Below, in pieces: positions 28,916 to 38,535 of a stretch of 64,000 bases of DNA. The translations under genes were made by a program, and so were the position numbers. The first letter of the stretch is position 1. Each line of letters begins with the position of its first letter. Origin of the DNA: Micrococcales bacterium 72-143 (GTDB lineage: Bacteria; Actinomycetota; Actinomycetes; Actinomycetales; Microbacteriaceae); the NCBI GenBank assembly GCA_001898835.1, contig MKVM01000001.1, positions 1,234,466 to 1,298,465 of the forward strand, written 5' to 3'. The notes beneath the pieces are model-generated. The model did not search any database and was not told the DNA's origin. It saw nothing but the letters and a program-made list of their open reading frames with translations.

Positions 28916-29397
28916 ATGAAGCTGACCACGAGGCTCGCAATCGTCGCGGTCGCTTCATTCATTTTTGCGGGCGGGTTCGGTCTCAGTTCAGTTGCGTACG
29001 CCGATGAATCCAGCAGTCCTGTCCTGATCGGCACAGGCGACCTTTCTTGCGCACGGGCCATCGCCACAACACACAACAGCGGCACCCAGCGAGGCCAGCT
29101 GAACGTCACCGGCTACGGCCTGTCGGTCCCAGGTTGTACCACCACAGTCCAGGCACAGCCCACTGGATACCTCGGAAGCAGCGCATATCTGCGTACAGCC
29201 GGCGGCGTCTGCTCCTCAGTTCCTCAGTCGCTGTGACGTATAGCACGACGACAACGGCGTACAAGAGCAGCATGGCCTACCTCTACTCGCCTTGTGTGCG
29301 GCCCTCGCAGATGTCCGGTGGCGGGGTCGGCTACTTCTACACCGGCAGCGGGTACGCAACGAAGCCCGTGCAAGCGCCGTACCTACCGTTCAGTTGA
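28916..29397 (+). pseudogene. Secreted protein gene interrupted by an 8-bp tandem duplication
   Basis: ATG 28916 with AAGGGGGA upstream opens a signal peptide (MKLTTRLAIVAVASFIFAGG..SVAYA) and a small Cys-containing domain; this frame stops at 29236 (106 aa). The 8-mer TCCTCAGT is tandemly repeated at 29213-29228. Removing one copy restores a single frame through VTYSTTTTAYKSSMAYLYSPC and GYFYTGSGYATKPVQAPYLPF to the stop at 29397, giving about 157 aa. So the gene is either recently broken or switched by slippage. Base composition is clearly less GC-rich than its neighbours. No family recognised. Confidence 0.75.
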
Positions 29398-29415
29398 GCG
29401 AGAGGACGAGAAGCG

Positions 29416-29877
29416 ATGAACGAGAAGAAGATGAAGCGACCCGTGAAGACCATCCTCGGATGGGCCCTGGTGGTCACGGTGGCGGCAGGCAGTGCCGCGG
29501 TCGGCGTGATCGTGGGTCGCACGATGGCTCCCGCCGATGCCGCACCCGGTGCAGCCGTACCGGTCAATGAAGGAGCTCCCCTCGCGTTCGAGATCAACCG
29601 GTTCGGCCAGACCTTCGGCGACTACGGCGTCGGGCTGCGCGACGACCCCGGTGCGAACCCCGAGCTCATCCGCGTGATCGGTATCGACGGCGTCGAAGGC
29701 TACGCCTATACGACCGAGGTCTTCGGGGTACCGGCGGCCACCCTCGAGGAGGCCGCGCGCATGACCGAGGACACGCTCGAGGAGAAGCAGGTTCCGGTGT
29801 ACGAGCAAGACGGGCGAACCGTCATCGGCACCTACATCGCAAACGCCGGCTACGGCGATCGCTCCTCGACCGGCTGA
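29416..29877 (+). CDS. Membrane-anchored or secreted protein, unknown function
   Basis: 153 aa. Basic start (MNEKKMKRPVK), one hydrophobic helix (TILGWALVVTVAAGSAAVGVIVG), then an extracytoplasmic domain with no recognised motif. It starts 18 bases after the end of the interrupted secreted gene and probably shares its transcript. Confidence 0.7.
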   Translation: MNEKKMKRPVKTILGWALVVTVAAGSAAVGVIVGRTMAPADAAPGAAVPVNEGAPLAFEINRFGQTFGDYGVGLRDDPGANPELIRVIGIDGVEGYAYTTEVFGVPAATLEEAARMTEDTLEEKQVPVYEQDGRTVIGTYIANAGYGDRSSTG

Positions 29878-29897
29878 GCGCGCCCGCCGTAGGTGAT

Positions 29898-29932
29898 CGA
29901 GACGCGTGCCGACGGCGGCGTCGCGCGTCTCG
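29898..29932. repeat. Inverted repeat, terminator or REP-like
   Basis: 9-bp arms CGAGACGCG / CGCGTCTCG with 17 bases between, 20 bases after the preceding gene. Similar 'gtctcgag' palindromic text occurs at 19,225-19,262. Confidence 0.45.
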
Positions 29933-29987
29933 AGAGCACCACCGCGGTCACCCCACCGCCACCCCGGGTCACACCGCCGCCGACGGC

Positions 29988-31241
29988 TCATCCGGTGTCG
30001 GGCAGGGTCTCGTATCGTCGCCCGAGGGGGCTGGTCCAGTGGAGCACGCCGGGTCGTGGCTGGCTGACGCGCCATCCGCCATGGTGTTTCAGGGTGTGGT
30101 GACCGCGGCTGAGGTGGGCGAGGTTGCCGTGGTCGGTGCGACCGTCGTGCTGCCAGTCACAGGTGTGGTCGATGTCGCTGCGGTGGGTGCGGATGTTGCA
30201 GCCGGGGAAGCGGCAGGAGCCGTCGCGGACGCGCAGCCACCGTCGAAGCCCGTCGGGGATCTGATAGCTCGTGCGGCCCAGCGAGAGCGCCACGCCGGTC
30301 TCAGGGTGGGTCAGCAGCCGGTACAGCGACGGCGTCTCGGCGGTGAGGCGACGTGCGGTCACCGGATCGATCGGGCCGACACCCTCGAGGGTGCCGGGCT
30401 CGTCACCGCCTAGGAGCGTCTGCACGGGGACCGTCACGATGACCGTCGGCACGACCCCCTGGAACGGGCCGAGCGAGGCCTCCTGCGCGACGAGCAGTTC
30501 CCCCGCCGTGCCCCCGAGCGCTTCCTGCATGGTGGGTCCCAGATCGAGCGCGGTCTGCCGGTCCAGGAGGGCGTCGGCGAGCACGTCTGCGCGCAGCTGG
30601 GTGACGGTGCGCGGGTCTCCGTCGGCCCGGTGCCGGTGCGCGGCGCCGGTCAGCCGGTCGTGGATCGCCGCCGCATCCACCGCCCCCAGGTAGGCGGTGA
30701 GATAGGCCATGCCGTCCGCCGCGGACTCGATCGTGACCGCACGGTCCAGGAATGCCGTCGCGCACCGCTTCGCCATCGCCTCCGGCACCCGCCTCTCCCG
30801 GAGGGTGCGCACCGTGCGCGTGAAACGAGCTGCCGTCTGCGTGCGCGCCCGCCCCAGCGCCAGCCGCTCGACCGCGGCACGCTCGGCCGGCTCCAGGCCC
30901 GCGAGCTCGTTCACCATCACCTGCGCGTGCCGGTACGAGAACGACCCCTCCGCGAGGGATGCGAACGTCGCCGGCAGGGACTCGATCAGCACGCGCGCCT
31001 CGCCGATCAGCCGCTCGGCCGTCCGCTCCGGAACCCGCAGCGCGCATGCCAGTTCAGCCCGTCGCGACCGCTCGCGCAGCGGAGTGTCGATGCTCGTGAA
31101 CTCGGCGTCGAACGCTTCCGCGAACTCACGGATCGCCTCGGTGCGTCGAGCCGTGAGCGCGTCGATCTCAGCCTGCAGAACGACCACCCGATCGAGGGCG
31201 GCATCCGCTCTCGAGAACGGTTCGGGCGTCTTCGGGTTCAT
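29988..31241 (-). CDS. DUF222 / 13E12-repeat protein with C-terminal HNH nuclease domain
   Basis: 417 aa. N-terminal DUF222 helices (RVVVLQAEIDALTARR..., RHAQVMVNELAGL) and a C-terminal HNH fold with Cys, SDIDHTCDWQHDGRTDHGN and RGHHTLKHHGGW. This is an expanded family in actinobacterial genomes, of uncertain role and sometimes tied to mobile elements. ATG 31241. No adjacent partner gene. Confidence 0.9.
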   Translation of the reverse strand: MNPKTPEPFSRADAALDRVVVLQAEIDALTARRTEAIREFAEAFDAEFTSIDTPLRERSRRAELACALRVPERTAERLIGEARVLIESLPATFASLAEGSFSYRHAQVMVNELAGLEPAERAAVERLALGRARTQTAARFTRTVRTLRERRVPEAMAKRCATAFLDRAVTIESAADGMAYLTAYLGAVDAAAIHDRLTGAAHRHRADGDPRTVTQLRADVLADALLDRQTALDLGPTMQEALGGTAGELLVAQEASLGPFQGVVPTVIVTVPVQTLLGGDEPGTLEGVGPIDPVTARRLTAETPSLYRLLTHPETGVALSLGRTSYQIPDGLRRWLRVRDGSCRFPGCNIRTHRSDIDHTCDWQHDGRTDHGNLAHLSRGHHTLKHHGGWRVSQPRPGVLHWTSPLGRRYETLPDTG

Positions 31242-31413
31242 GACTCAAGCGCATCGTGAGCCACCGACACCCCCGACCCGAATCGCCGCGTTCTCCCCCG
31301 CCGTGGGCTCCCTCCAGCGCCTTCGTTACCGGATCGTGACATCACAAGGACGGTGCTCTCGAGGCGCATCCGCCACCGCTGAGCGCGACACGCTCCGCAA
31401 CCACCACCGCGCC

Positions 31414-32643
31414 TCAGAACACCGTCGCCACGAACCCCACGACGCGCGGATCCGGGACGCGCGCCCCCTCCACCTCGGGGATCAGCCGCCAGCGGTCGAA
31501 GGCCGTGCACGGATGCGAGACGCCCAGCAGCACGACCTCGCCCACCGCGAGCACCGCATCCGGGGCGAGCTCGACGCGGGCGTGCTGGTCGTTGAGGGCG
31601 GTGACGCGGGCGCCCGGGAGCGCGCGCCCGTCCGCGGTCTGCAGCACGACCGGCAGGTCGAGGTCGCTCGGCACGTCGCGCTTGCCCGCGTCGAGCAGCA
31701 CGAGGCCGGGCTCGGGACGCGACACGACGCGGGCGAAAACCGTGAGCGCGGGCGCGAAGGGGAGCGCCGCGGTGCGCGTGTAGAAGACGTCGTCGTGTGC
31801 CTGGAACGCGCCCGAGCGCAGGATCACGCGGGCGCGGTCGGTGAGCGGCGCGAGCTGCTCCGCCACCAGATCGAACCAGGTCGACCCACCCGCGGTGACG
31901 ATCGGATCCGGGATCCCGTGGGCGGCGAGCAGCGCGCCGGCGAGCTCCGCGAGCCCGGCGAGGTAGGACCGCACCCGGGCGACCGTCTCCGGCTCGCGGT
32001 CGGCGCCGTAGCTGCCCTCGTATCCGGTCGCCCCGCGCAGGCGCAGGCGGGGCTCCGCCGCGACCGCGTCCGCCACGGCGAGCGCCGCCGCCACCCCGCG
32101 TGCCCCCGTGCGCCCGCCCGCGTCGCCGAGTTCGACGAGCACGTCGATCGGCCGCTCCCCCGCCGTCGCGGCGAGGGCGGCGACCGACTCGGGCGAGTCG
32201 ACCCAGCAGGCGAGCTCGAGCCCCGGATGCGCGTCGAGCTCCGCCGCGATCCAGGCCGCGGCGACCGGGTCGACGACCTCGTTCGCGAGCAGGATGCGGT
32301 TCACGCCCGCGGCGCGCGCCACCTGCGCCTGCCACGCGGTCGCGACCGTGAGGCCCCAGCATCCGGCGTCGAGCAGGCGCCGCCAGAGCACGGGCGCCAT
32401 CGTGGTCTTGCCGTGCGGCGCGAGCACGAGGCCCCGCTCCGCGGCCCAGCCGGTGAGCGTCGCGACGTTCGCGTCGGCTGCCGCCCGTTCGAGCACGAGC
32501 AGCGGCGTCGCGAACGCGGACACCGGATGCGCCTCCGCGGCGACCTCGGACACGCGCCTCCCCCACAGCGCGGGCGGCACCGACTTGTGCCGCACGCTCA
32601 GCACGGGATCGAGGTCGAGGCTCGGGCTCTCGGGGACGCTCAT
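31414..32643 (-). CDS. PLP-dependent D-serine dehydratase/D-threonine-aldolase-like enzyme
   Basis: 409 aa. Alanine-racemase-type barrel with PLP lysine in APHGKTTMAP, and a C-terminal metal-binding beta domain ending GVSHPCTAFDRWRLIPEVEG, where His and Cys ligands of the D-serine-dehydratase family lie. Acts on a D-amino acid, perhaps from peptidoglycan; the exact reaction is uncertain. ATG 32643 chosen over 32685 from family length. Confidence 0.88.
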   Translation of the reverse strand: MSVPESPSLDLDPVLSVRHKSVPPALWGRRVSEVAAEAHPVSAFATPLLVLERAAADANVATLTGWAAERGLVLAPHGKTTMAPVLWRRLLDAGCWGLTVATAWQAQVARAAGVNRILLANEVVDPVAAAWIAAELDAHPGLELACWVDSPESVAALAATAGERPIDVLVELGDAGGRTGARGVAAALAVADAVAAEPRLRLRGATGYEGSYGADREPETVARVRSYLAGLAELAGALLAAHGIPDPIVTAGGSTWFDLVAEQLAPLTDRARVILRSGAFQAHDDVFYTRTAALPFAPALTVFARVVSRPEPGLVLLDAGKRDVPSDLDLPVVLQTADGRALPGARVTALNDQHARVELAPDAVLAVGEVVLLGVSHPCTAFDRWRLIPEVEGARVPDPRVVGFVATVF

Positions 32644-32660
32644 GCGCCTATCGTGGCAGG

Positions 32661-33413
32661 GTGAGCACCGCCCGCCGAGCCCCACGCGCCCGCCGGCGCG
32701 GACGCGTGCGCGCGGGTGTCACGATCACGGCCGCCGTGATCGCGTGCGCGGCGGCCGGCTCCCTCGCCTACGCGGCGAGCCCCATGATGGCGGAGGACGC
32801 CCCGCTCGCCCACGCGCGCGCGACGGTCACGGTGACCGAGACGGCGGACGCCGTCGTGCTGACGCCGGACGCGCCGGGCGATCGGGGGCTCGTGTTCCTC
32901 GCGGGCGCGCGCGTCGACCCCGCGGCGTACGCCGACAAGCTGAGCGGGGTCGCGGCATCCGGTATCACGGTCGTGATCGCGCGGCCGACCCTCAACTTCG
33001 CGATCCTCGAGACGCGACCTTTCGCCGCGTGGGAGGGGCTCGCCCCGGGCGTCGAGCACTGGGCGGTCGGCGGGCACTCGCTCGGCGGGGTGCGCGCGTG
33101 CATGTACGCAGCGGATCCGGCGAACGACATCACCGGTCTCGCGCTGTTCGGCTCGTACTGCTCCGTCGACCTGTCCGGCTCGGGCCTCCCCGTGCTGAGC
33201 CTCGCGGGCGGCGAGGACCGCCTGTCGACCCCGGAGAAGATCGCGGCGGCCGCGCCGCTGCTGCCCGCCGACGCGGTCTTCACGACGATCCCCGGCGCGA
33301 GCCACGCGCAGTTCGGCGACTACGGCATCCAGCCGGGCGACGGCCCGCAGGACGCCGACGACGCCGAGGTGCGCGCGGCGATCACGGATGCCATGGTCGC
33401 GTTCCTGGGCTGA
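32661..33413 (+). CDS. Alpha/beta hydrolase, membrane-anchored or secreted
   Basis: 250 aa from GTG 32661. Arg-rich N-terminus and a hydrophobic signal or anchor (VTITAAVIACAAAGSLAYAAS), then an alpha/beta-hydrolase core: nucleophile elbow GGHSLGGVRAC, acid near GGEDRLST, and catalytic His in PGASHAQFGDYG. Substrate unknown. Divergent from the D-serine-dehydratase-like gene, 17 bp apart. Confidence 0.88.
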   Translation: MSTARRAPRARRRGRVRAGVTITAAVIACAAAGSLAYAASPMMAEDAPLAHARATVTVTETADAVVLTPDAPGDRGLVFLAGARVDPAAYADKLSGVAASGITVVIARPTLNFAILETRPFAAWEGLAPGVEHWAVGGHSLGGVRACMYAADPANDITGLALFGSYCSVDLSGSGLPVLSLAGGEDRLSTPEKIAAAAPLLPADAVFTTIPGASHAQFGDYGIQPGDGPQDADDAEVRAAITDAMVAFLG

Positions 33414-33456
33414 GCCGCGGAGTGTGGCGGCACGCACTCGCCACCCTCCGCGTCGC

Positions 33457-36400
33457 TCACGCCTCGAGCGCCACCCGACGTCGGCGCAGGCCCAGCAGCA
33501 CCGCACCGCTCATGAGCGCGGCCACCGCGAGCGCGACGAGCCCGCCGACGGCCGCACCGGTCGCCGAGAGCGAGAAGGCGGTGACGGTGAGCGCGGCGCT
33601 GCCGCTCGCGCTGCCGCTCGACACGACGACCGTGTGGGCACCCACCGGCGTCGAGGCGGGGATGCGCACGTCGAGCGAGATCCGTCCGCTCGCATCCGCG
33701 ACGGCCGTCGCGAGCAGCTGGGGCGTCGAATGCAGCGTCACGTCGACGGGCGCGCCCACCGGAAGCCCCGACGCCTCCACGTGCACGACGCCCCCCTGGC
33801 GCACCGTGGATGCGGAGAGCACGACGCTCACGGGCGCGGCCGCCGGAGCCGTCTCGGGGTCGGTCGCGGGGTCCGCGGGCGCGGCCGGCGGGTCGATCCC
33901 GGCGTCCGGGTCGCCCGGAACGGGGTACTCGGCGAGGTACTTCGGCGCCGTCTCCTCCTGGCGCTCGCCCACGCCGTTGATGATCGCCGCGTAGATGCCC
34001 TCTCCGCCGAGCGACACCGTCAGCAGGTGGTGCATCCGGATGCCGGGCTCGCCCTTCGGCACCTCGAAGCCGCCGTCGACGACGATCTCGTCCTCCTCCG
34101 TGTCCGAGGTGAAGTTCGAGTACGACCCGAGCCCCCACGCCTCATGCGTCGTCACCCCGGCGTCGACCTTGTAGGCAGCCCACCCGCGCACTCCGTCGTG
34201 GTTCCAGGCGGCCTGGTCGGGCACGTCGTAGGGCAGCTCGTTCTGGTAGAAGATCGTGCGGCCTCCCTGGCCCTTCCAGAGCACGTTGTACTTCTGGTAG
34301 TGCTCCACGAAGAGCCCGTACGCCGACACGTCGTCGCCGTTGACCACGAGACCGTAGTCGGAGGTGTTGGCGTTCCAGCCGATGCCCTCTCCGTGGTCGC
34401 CGCGCCACGACCACAGGTGATCGATGACGGTGTCGTCGGCGTTGACGATCATGGCCGCCTTGACCTTGCCCGCCACGGGTCCCCCGACGCGCATGTACAC
34501 GTCGTTGAGCACGATCGGGTTCGCCGAGTGGTCGGCGTGCCCACCCTTGTCGCCGACCACGAGCAGCGCGGGCGACTCGGTGACGGCGGCGTCGAACAGA
34601 AGGCCCGCGAGCCGCACCCCGTCGACGTCCGCGACGTGCATCCCGAAGGAGTCACCCGTCGGAATGATCGTGGCGAGACCGAGCCCCAGGATCACGGTGT
34701 TCGGGCGCGTCACCTGCAGCGTCTGGTCCATGCGGTAGACGCCCGGCGTGAACAGGATGTTCTTGCCCGCGGCGAGCGCGGCGTTCACCTGCGCGGCGGT
34801 CGCCCCCTCCTTCACGATGAAGAAGCCGGTGAGCGGCAGGGAGGCCCCGTCGGATGCGTCGGTGCCGTCGGCCCACGTCACGCCCGTGGTGCCGCTGCGC
34901 ACGCCCGGCACGAAGACCGACCAGTCGCTCGCGGCGTTCACGTTGCTGCCCGAGAGGTAGACGAAGGGCTTCTCGGCGACCGTGCCGGTGGTCGCGACGT
35001 CGGTGATCGGCGGCGTGGGCCAGGTGCCCGCGGGCAGGGTTCCCTGCACGCCGGAGAACACCATGTTCCAGTTGCTGCCGTCCCACGCACCGAGGGTGCT
35101 GTCGCGCGTGTACCACTGCTGCTGCGCGCCGCTGAACACAGTGCCGCTGACGCGCGAGTCGGAGACGAACCCGCCCGAGGCCCAGCCGAACTGCCGCGAG
35201 TTCAGCTGCAGGTCGCCCGCGACGTCGACGCGGCGCAGCGGCGCAGCCTGCGACACGGCCCATCGGCCCGTGCCGTTCGTGGGCACGTAGCGCACGTTCT
35301 CCACGGAGCGCCAGAAGTTCTGGGTGGCGTTCATGTTGAACCAGTCGGCGTCGACCCAGTCGCCGCCGTGGATCTCCACCTCGCCGGGGTTGAGGCCCGC
35401 ACCCGAGAGCGCCGTGTAGAAGCCGATCCTCGCGTCGACCGTGTACTCGCCCGGGGTGAAGAGGAACTGCCAGCGCCCCTCGCCGAACTGGTCGGCCTCC
35501 TGGTCGATGAACACCGCGTCGATCGCCGCCTGGATGTCGGCCGCGCTCATGCTCGGCTCGAAGACGAGCGTGCGGTCGCCGAACAGCGAGGTGGTCGGGA
35601 ACACGGTCGCCTGCGGCGCGAGCACGTTGACCTCCCAGATCGAGACGCCGTACTGGGTCGCCCGGGTGACCGCGAGGATGCGCAGGTAGCGCGCCGTGGT
35701 CTCGGGGAAGCGCGTCAGCTGGTAGCCGGCGCTCGCGACGTCGCGCACCTGCGCGACGGTCGTCCAGCTGCTGCCGTCGTTCGAGGCGAGCACGTCGAAG
35801 TCCTTCGCGTATGCGGCCTCCCAGACGGTCTTCACACCGCAGACCGGGGTGGGCGCGCCGAGGTCGAGCTGGATCCACTCGCCGTCGCGGCCGACCCAGT
35901 TGCCCGAGCCGGGGGGCTGCTCCTCGACGCCCGAGTCCCAGCGCGAGCCGCCCCAGTCGGGCCAGGTGTAGGTGTTGTCGAGGGCGAGGGCGGCGTTGCC
36001 GTGCGACGCCGAGCCGGTGATCGTGCTCTGCGGGATGGTGCGGCTGCAGCTCGTCTGGGTGCCGACAGGCTGCCCGGTCGCCGAGAACACCTGGAACTCG
36101 TAGAAGGAGTAGCCGAAGGTGCTGCCGCGGTGGATGCCCTGCATCCGCACGTAGCGCGCATCCGTCGCCGCGAACGGCACCGAGTGGGTGCCGGCGGTCT
36201 GATCGCGCTGCTCGGCGACCGTGGTCCAGTGGACGCCGTCGACGGAGGTCTCGATGTCGTAGTCGCGGCCGTAGGCGGCGCCCTCCCACAGCAGCTTCAC
36301 CTTGTCGACGGAATACACGGCGCCGAGGTCGACCTGGAACCACTCGTCGTCGGAGCCGTTCCAGCTGCCGTCGAGGGCGCTGCCCCACTTGGTGCCGGTG

Positions 36401-38316
36401 TTGCCGTCGACGGCGTTCGCGGCGGGGTCCTGGGCGGAGGAGGCGGATGCCGCCTTGCCGAGCGCGACGTTGATCCCGGAGGGGTCGGTCACGGTCACCG
36501 AGACGGGCGCGTAGGCGATGTTGCCGTGGTCGTCGGTCGCGGTCACGTAGAACTTCCAGACTCCGGCGTCGGCCGGCGCGGTCACCGTCCAGCTGCCGGC
36601 GCCGGCGGGGATCGAGGCGGCGGCGGTGAGCGATCCGTCGCCCGTGGCGTAGTTGCCCGACTTCTGCACGACGACGGTCGTCGGGTCGGACTCCGGGTCG
36701 CTCACGGTCGCGTTCAGGGTGAAGGTGCTGCCGCCCGGCACCGAGATGGCGGACGCGGTGACGCCGGAGATCGCCGGGGGCCTGTTGCCGGATGCGGCGG
36801 GCCCGCCGTACGCGGCGGCGACGGCGTACCAGGCGGCGCGCTTCTTCTCGCCGGGGAACAGGTTGAACCACACCCCGCCGAAGTCGGTCTCGGTGCCGAA
36901 GTGGAACATGGTGGCGCCGAGCGCGACGCCCGCGTTCGCCGTGATGACGTTCCACGCGTCGGTGTAGGCCTGTGCCTTCGCGGCGTCGGAGGGCTCGGAC
37001 GGCTTGCCCGTGGCATCCGCCGCCGTCTCCCACTCGCCCTGCGGGCCCGTCTCGGTCACCACGTAGGGGACGGTGTAGCCGCCCGCTGACCACGCGGCCT
37101 GCACCCCGGAGAGGGCGCCGTAGGCGTTGATCGCGTAGAGGTCGAGCGAGGGGGCGTTGGCCTTGAGGTACGGCCAGGCGCCGACCCAGGCGTCGGTCGA
37201 GGTGACCGGGTGGTTCGCGTCGATGGCCTTCACGTCCTGCGCGAGCTCCTCGACGAAGGCCGCGTAGGCGTTGCGCTGCGCTTCGAGCTGGCTGCCGGTG
37301 TAGCAGTTGCCGAGCCCGAGCAGCGACTCGTTGCCGAGGCTCCACATGAGCACGGCGGGGTCGTCCTTGTACTGCGCGACGTAGCTGGCGACATCGCTGC
37401 GGACGGCGTCCAGGTAGCTGCCGGTGCCCGCGACGAAGTCGGGGCAGCCGCCCGAGCCGGGACCGCCGCCGGGCTGGATCCAGAACCCGGCGATGACGCG
37501 GATGCCGTGGTCGGCCGCCGCGTCGAACAGCACGTGCGAGTCGGCGTCGGTGCCCCAGGTGCGGATGGTGTTGACGCCGAGCGAGACGAGGTCGTCGAGG
37601 TACTCGTCGAGCTTCGCCGCCGAGATGGCGCCGGCGCCGGTGGTCTTCGGTCCCCAGGTGAGGCCCTTCACGATGTAGGGGGCGCCGTCGACGTAGAGCT
37701 TCCAGTCGCCGTAGCCGCCGACCACCTCGACGGTCTTGCCGGTCGGGGTGGCGGGCGAGGAGACGGCGACGGAGCCGTAGACGCGCAGCTCCCAGATGGA
37801 GTAGCCGTAGGTGAGGTTGCGGGCCGTGCCCTCGATCTTGACGTAGCGTCCGGTGACGCCGGTCAGCGGCACGACGTCGTTGCGGGCGCCCCCCGCCATT
37901 CCGGTCTTGGTCGCGGCGACCGTCCAGGCGGCGCCGTCGTCGGAGACCTGGATGGTGTAGTCCTTCGCGTTGGCGGCCTCCCAGTCGATCTGCACCTCGG
38001 AGATGTCGGAGCGGGCTCCGAGGTCGACCTGGATCCACTGCGGATCGACGCCGTGCGCCGACTCCCAGCGCGTGGCGGGGTTGCCGTCGACGGCGCGCGA
38101 GGCGACGGCGCCGGTGGCGGGGCTGGAGGCGGTGGCCGGCTTGCCCTGCGAGAGCAGGATCGGCCCCGCGGCCGCGGCAGGCGAGGCGGTTTCGAGGATC
38201 GAGACGCCGACGCCTCCGAGGGCGAGGGCGACGGCCGCGAGCGCGGCTGTCAGTCGCATCCCGCGCGGGGATCGGGGGGTGGTGGGCTGGGTGCGCACAG
38301 AGGCGGCTCGCGTCAT
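33457..38316 (-). CDS. Wall-anchored multidomain carbohydrate-active protein (GH barrel + three F5/8C domains + beta-helix domain)
   Basis: 1619 aa. Signal peptide (residues about 20-50), F5/8-type C (CBM32-like) module to about 190, a TIM-barrel glycosidase-like domain 195-510 with WSLGNES (acid/base Glu, about 325) and VVTETGPQGEW (nucleophile Glu, about 422), an Ig-like linker, two more F5/8C modules (about 615-750 and 755-900), then a large right-handed beta-helix domain 900-1465 of GH55/pectate-lyase type (ADIQAAIDAVF...FTPGEYTV, ILFTPGVYRMDQTLQV). The C-terminus is LSATG, a hydrophobic helix and RRRR, a sortase signal. It probably degrades an extracellular beta-glucan or similar polymer while attached to the wall. 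Many domain boundaries are approximate. Confidence 0.88.
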   Translation of the reverse strand: MTRAASVRTQPTTPRSPRGMRLTAALAAVALALGGVGVSILETASPAAAAGPILLSQGKPATASSPATGAVASRAVDGNPATRWESAHGVDPQWIQVDLGARSDISEVQIDWEAANAKDYTIQVSDDGAAWTVAATKTGMAGGARNDVVPLTGVTGRYVKIEGTARNLTYGYSIWELRVYGSVAVSSPATPTGKTVEVVGGYGDWKLYVDGAPYIVKGLTWGPKTTGAGAISAAKLDEYLDDLVSLGVNTIRTWGTDADSHVLFDAAADHGIRVIAGFWIQPGGGPGSGGCPDFVAGTGSYLDAVRSDVASYVAQYKDDPAVLMWSLGNESLLGLGNCYTGSQLEAQRNAYAAFVEELAQDVKAIDANHPVTSTDAWVGAWPYLKANAPSLDLYAINAYGALSGVQAAWSAGGYTVPYVVTETGPQGEWETAADATGKPSEPSDAAKAQAYTDAWNVITANAGVALGATMFHFGTETDFGGVWFNLFPGEKKRAAWYAVAAAYGGPAASGNRPPAISGVTASAISVPGGSTFTLNATVSDPESDPTTVVVQKSGNYATGDGSLTAAASIPAGAGSWTVTAPADAGVWKFYVTATDDHGNIAYAPVSVTVTDPSGINVALGKAASASSAQDPAANAVDGNTGTKWGSALDGSWNGSDDEWFQVDLGAVYSVDKVKLLWEGAAYGRDYDIETSVDGVHWTTVAEQRDQTAGTHSVPFAATDARYVRMQGIHRGSTFGYSFYEFQVFSATGQPVGTQTSCSRTIPQSTITGSASHGNAALALDNTYTWPDWGGSRWDSGVEEQPPGSGNWVGRDGEWIQLDLGAPTPVCGVKTVWEAAYAKDFDVLASNDGSSWTTVAQVRDVASAGYQLTRFPETTARYLRILAVTRATQYGVSIWEVNVLAPQATVFPTTSLFGDRTLVFEPSMSAADIQAAIDAVFIDQEADQFGEGRWQFLFTPGEYTVDARIGFYTALSGAGLNPGEVEIHGGDWVDADWFNMNATQNFWRSVENVRYVPTNGTGRWAVSQAAPLRRVDVAGDLQLNSRQFGWASGGFVSDSRVSGTVFSGAQQQWYTRDSTLGAWDGSNWNMVFSGVQGTLPAGTWPTPPITDVATTGTVAEKPFVYLSGSNVNAASDWSVFVPGVRSGTTGVTWADGTDASDGASLPLTGFFIVKEGATAAQVNAALAAGKNILFTPGVYRMDQTLQVTRPNTVILGLGLATIIPTGDSFGMHVADVDGVRLAGLLFDAAVTESPALLVVGDKGGHADHSANPIVLNDVYMRVGGPVAGKVKAAMIVNADDTVIDHLWSWRGDHGEGIGWNANTSDYGLVVNGDDVSAYGLFVEHYQKYNVLWKGQGGRTIFYQNELPYDVPDQAAWNHDGVRGWAAYKVDAGVTTHEAWGLGSYSNFTSDTEEDEIVVDGGFEVPKGEPGIRMHHLLTVSLGGEGIYAAIINGVGERQEETAPKYLAEYPVPGDPDAGIDPPAAPADPATDPETAPAAAPVSVVLSASTVRQGGVVHVEASGLPVGAPVDVTLHSTPQLLATAVADASGRISLDVRIPASTPVGAHTVVVSSGSASGSAALTVTAFSLSATGAAVGGLVALAVAALMSGAVLLGLRRRRVALEA

Positions 38317-38342
38317 TGCGGGGCTCCGAGATCGATGGGAGT

Positions 38343-38364
38343 TTACTTACTGCCTAGTAAGTAA
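38343..38364 (-). promoter_or_regulatory. Perfect inverted repeat upstream of the wall-anchored glycosidase gene
   Basis: TTACTTACT-GCCT-AGTAAGTAA, 9-bp arms, 27 bases upstream of the ATG. It is AT-rich in a GC-rich background and shaped like a TetR-family operator. No regulator gene adjoins it, so control would be in trans. Confidence 0.65.
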
Positions 38365-38535
38365 GTGCTATCAATCGGCAATTGTGGACCCCCGAGGCGG
38401 GCGCGCGCAAGTGCCCCCGGCGACGGCCCCCCGTGGGAGCGCGGCCATGCGCGTGGGCGACGGCCGCGGATCACCGAGCCAGGAGGGCAGAGGGCAACGA
38501 GAAAGCCCCGCCTCTCAGGATGAGGCCACCAGCCA

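Noticed and set aside
29988-31241. DUF222/HNH gene as part of a mobile element
   Set aside because: No flanking repeats, integrase or tRNA near it; this family is widespread on actinobacterial chromosomes.
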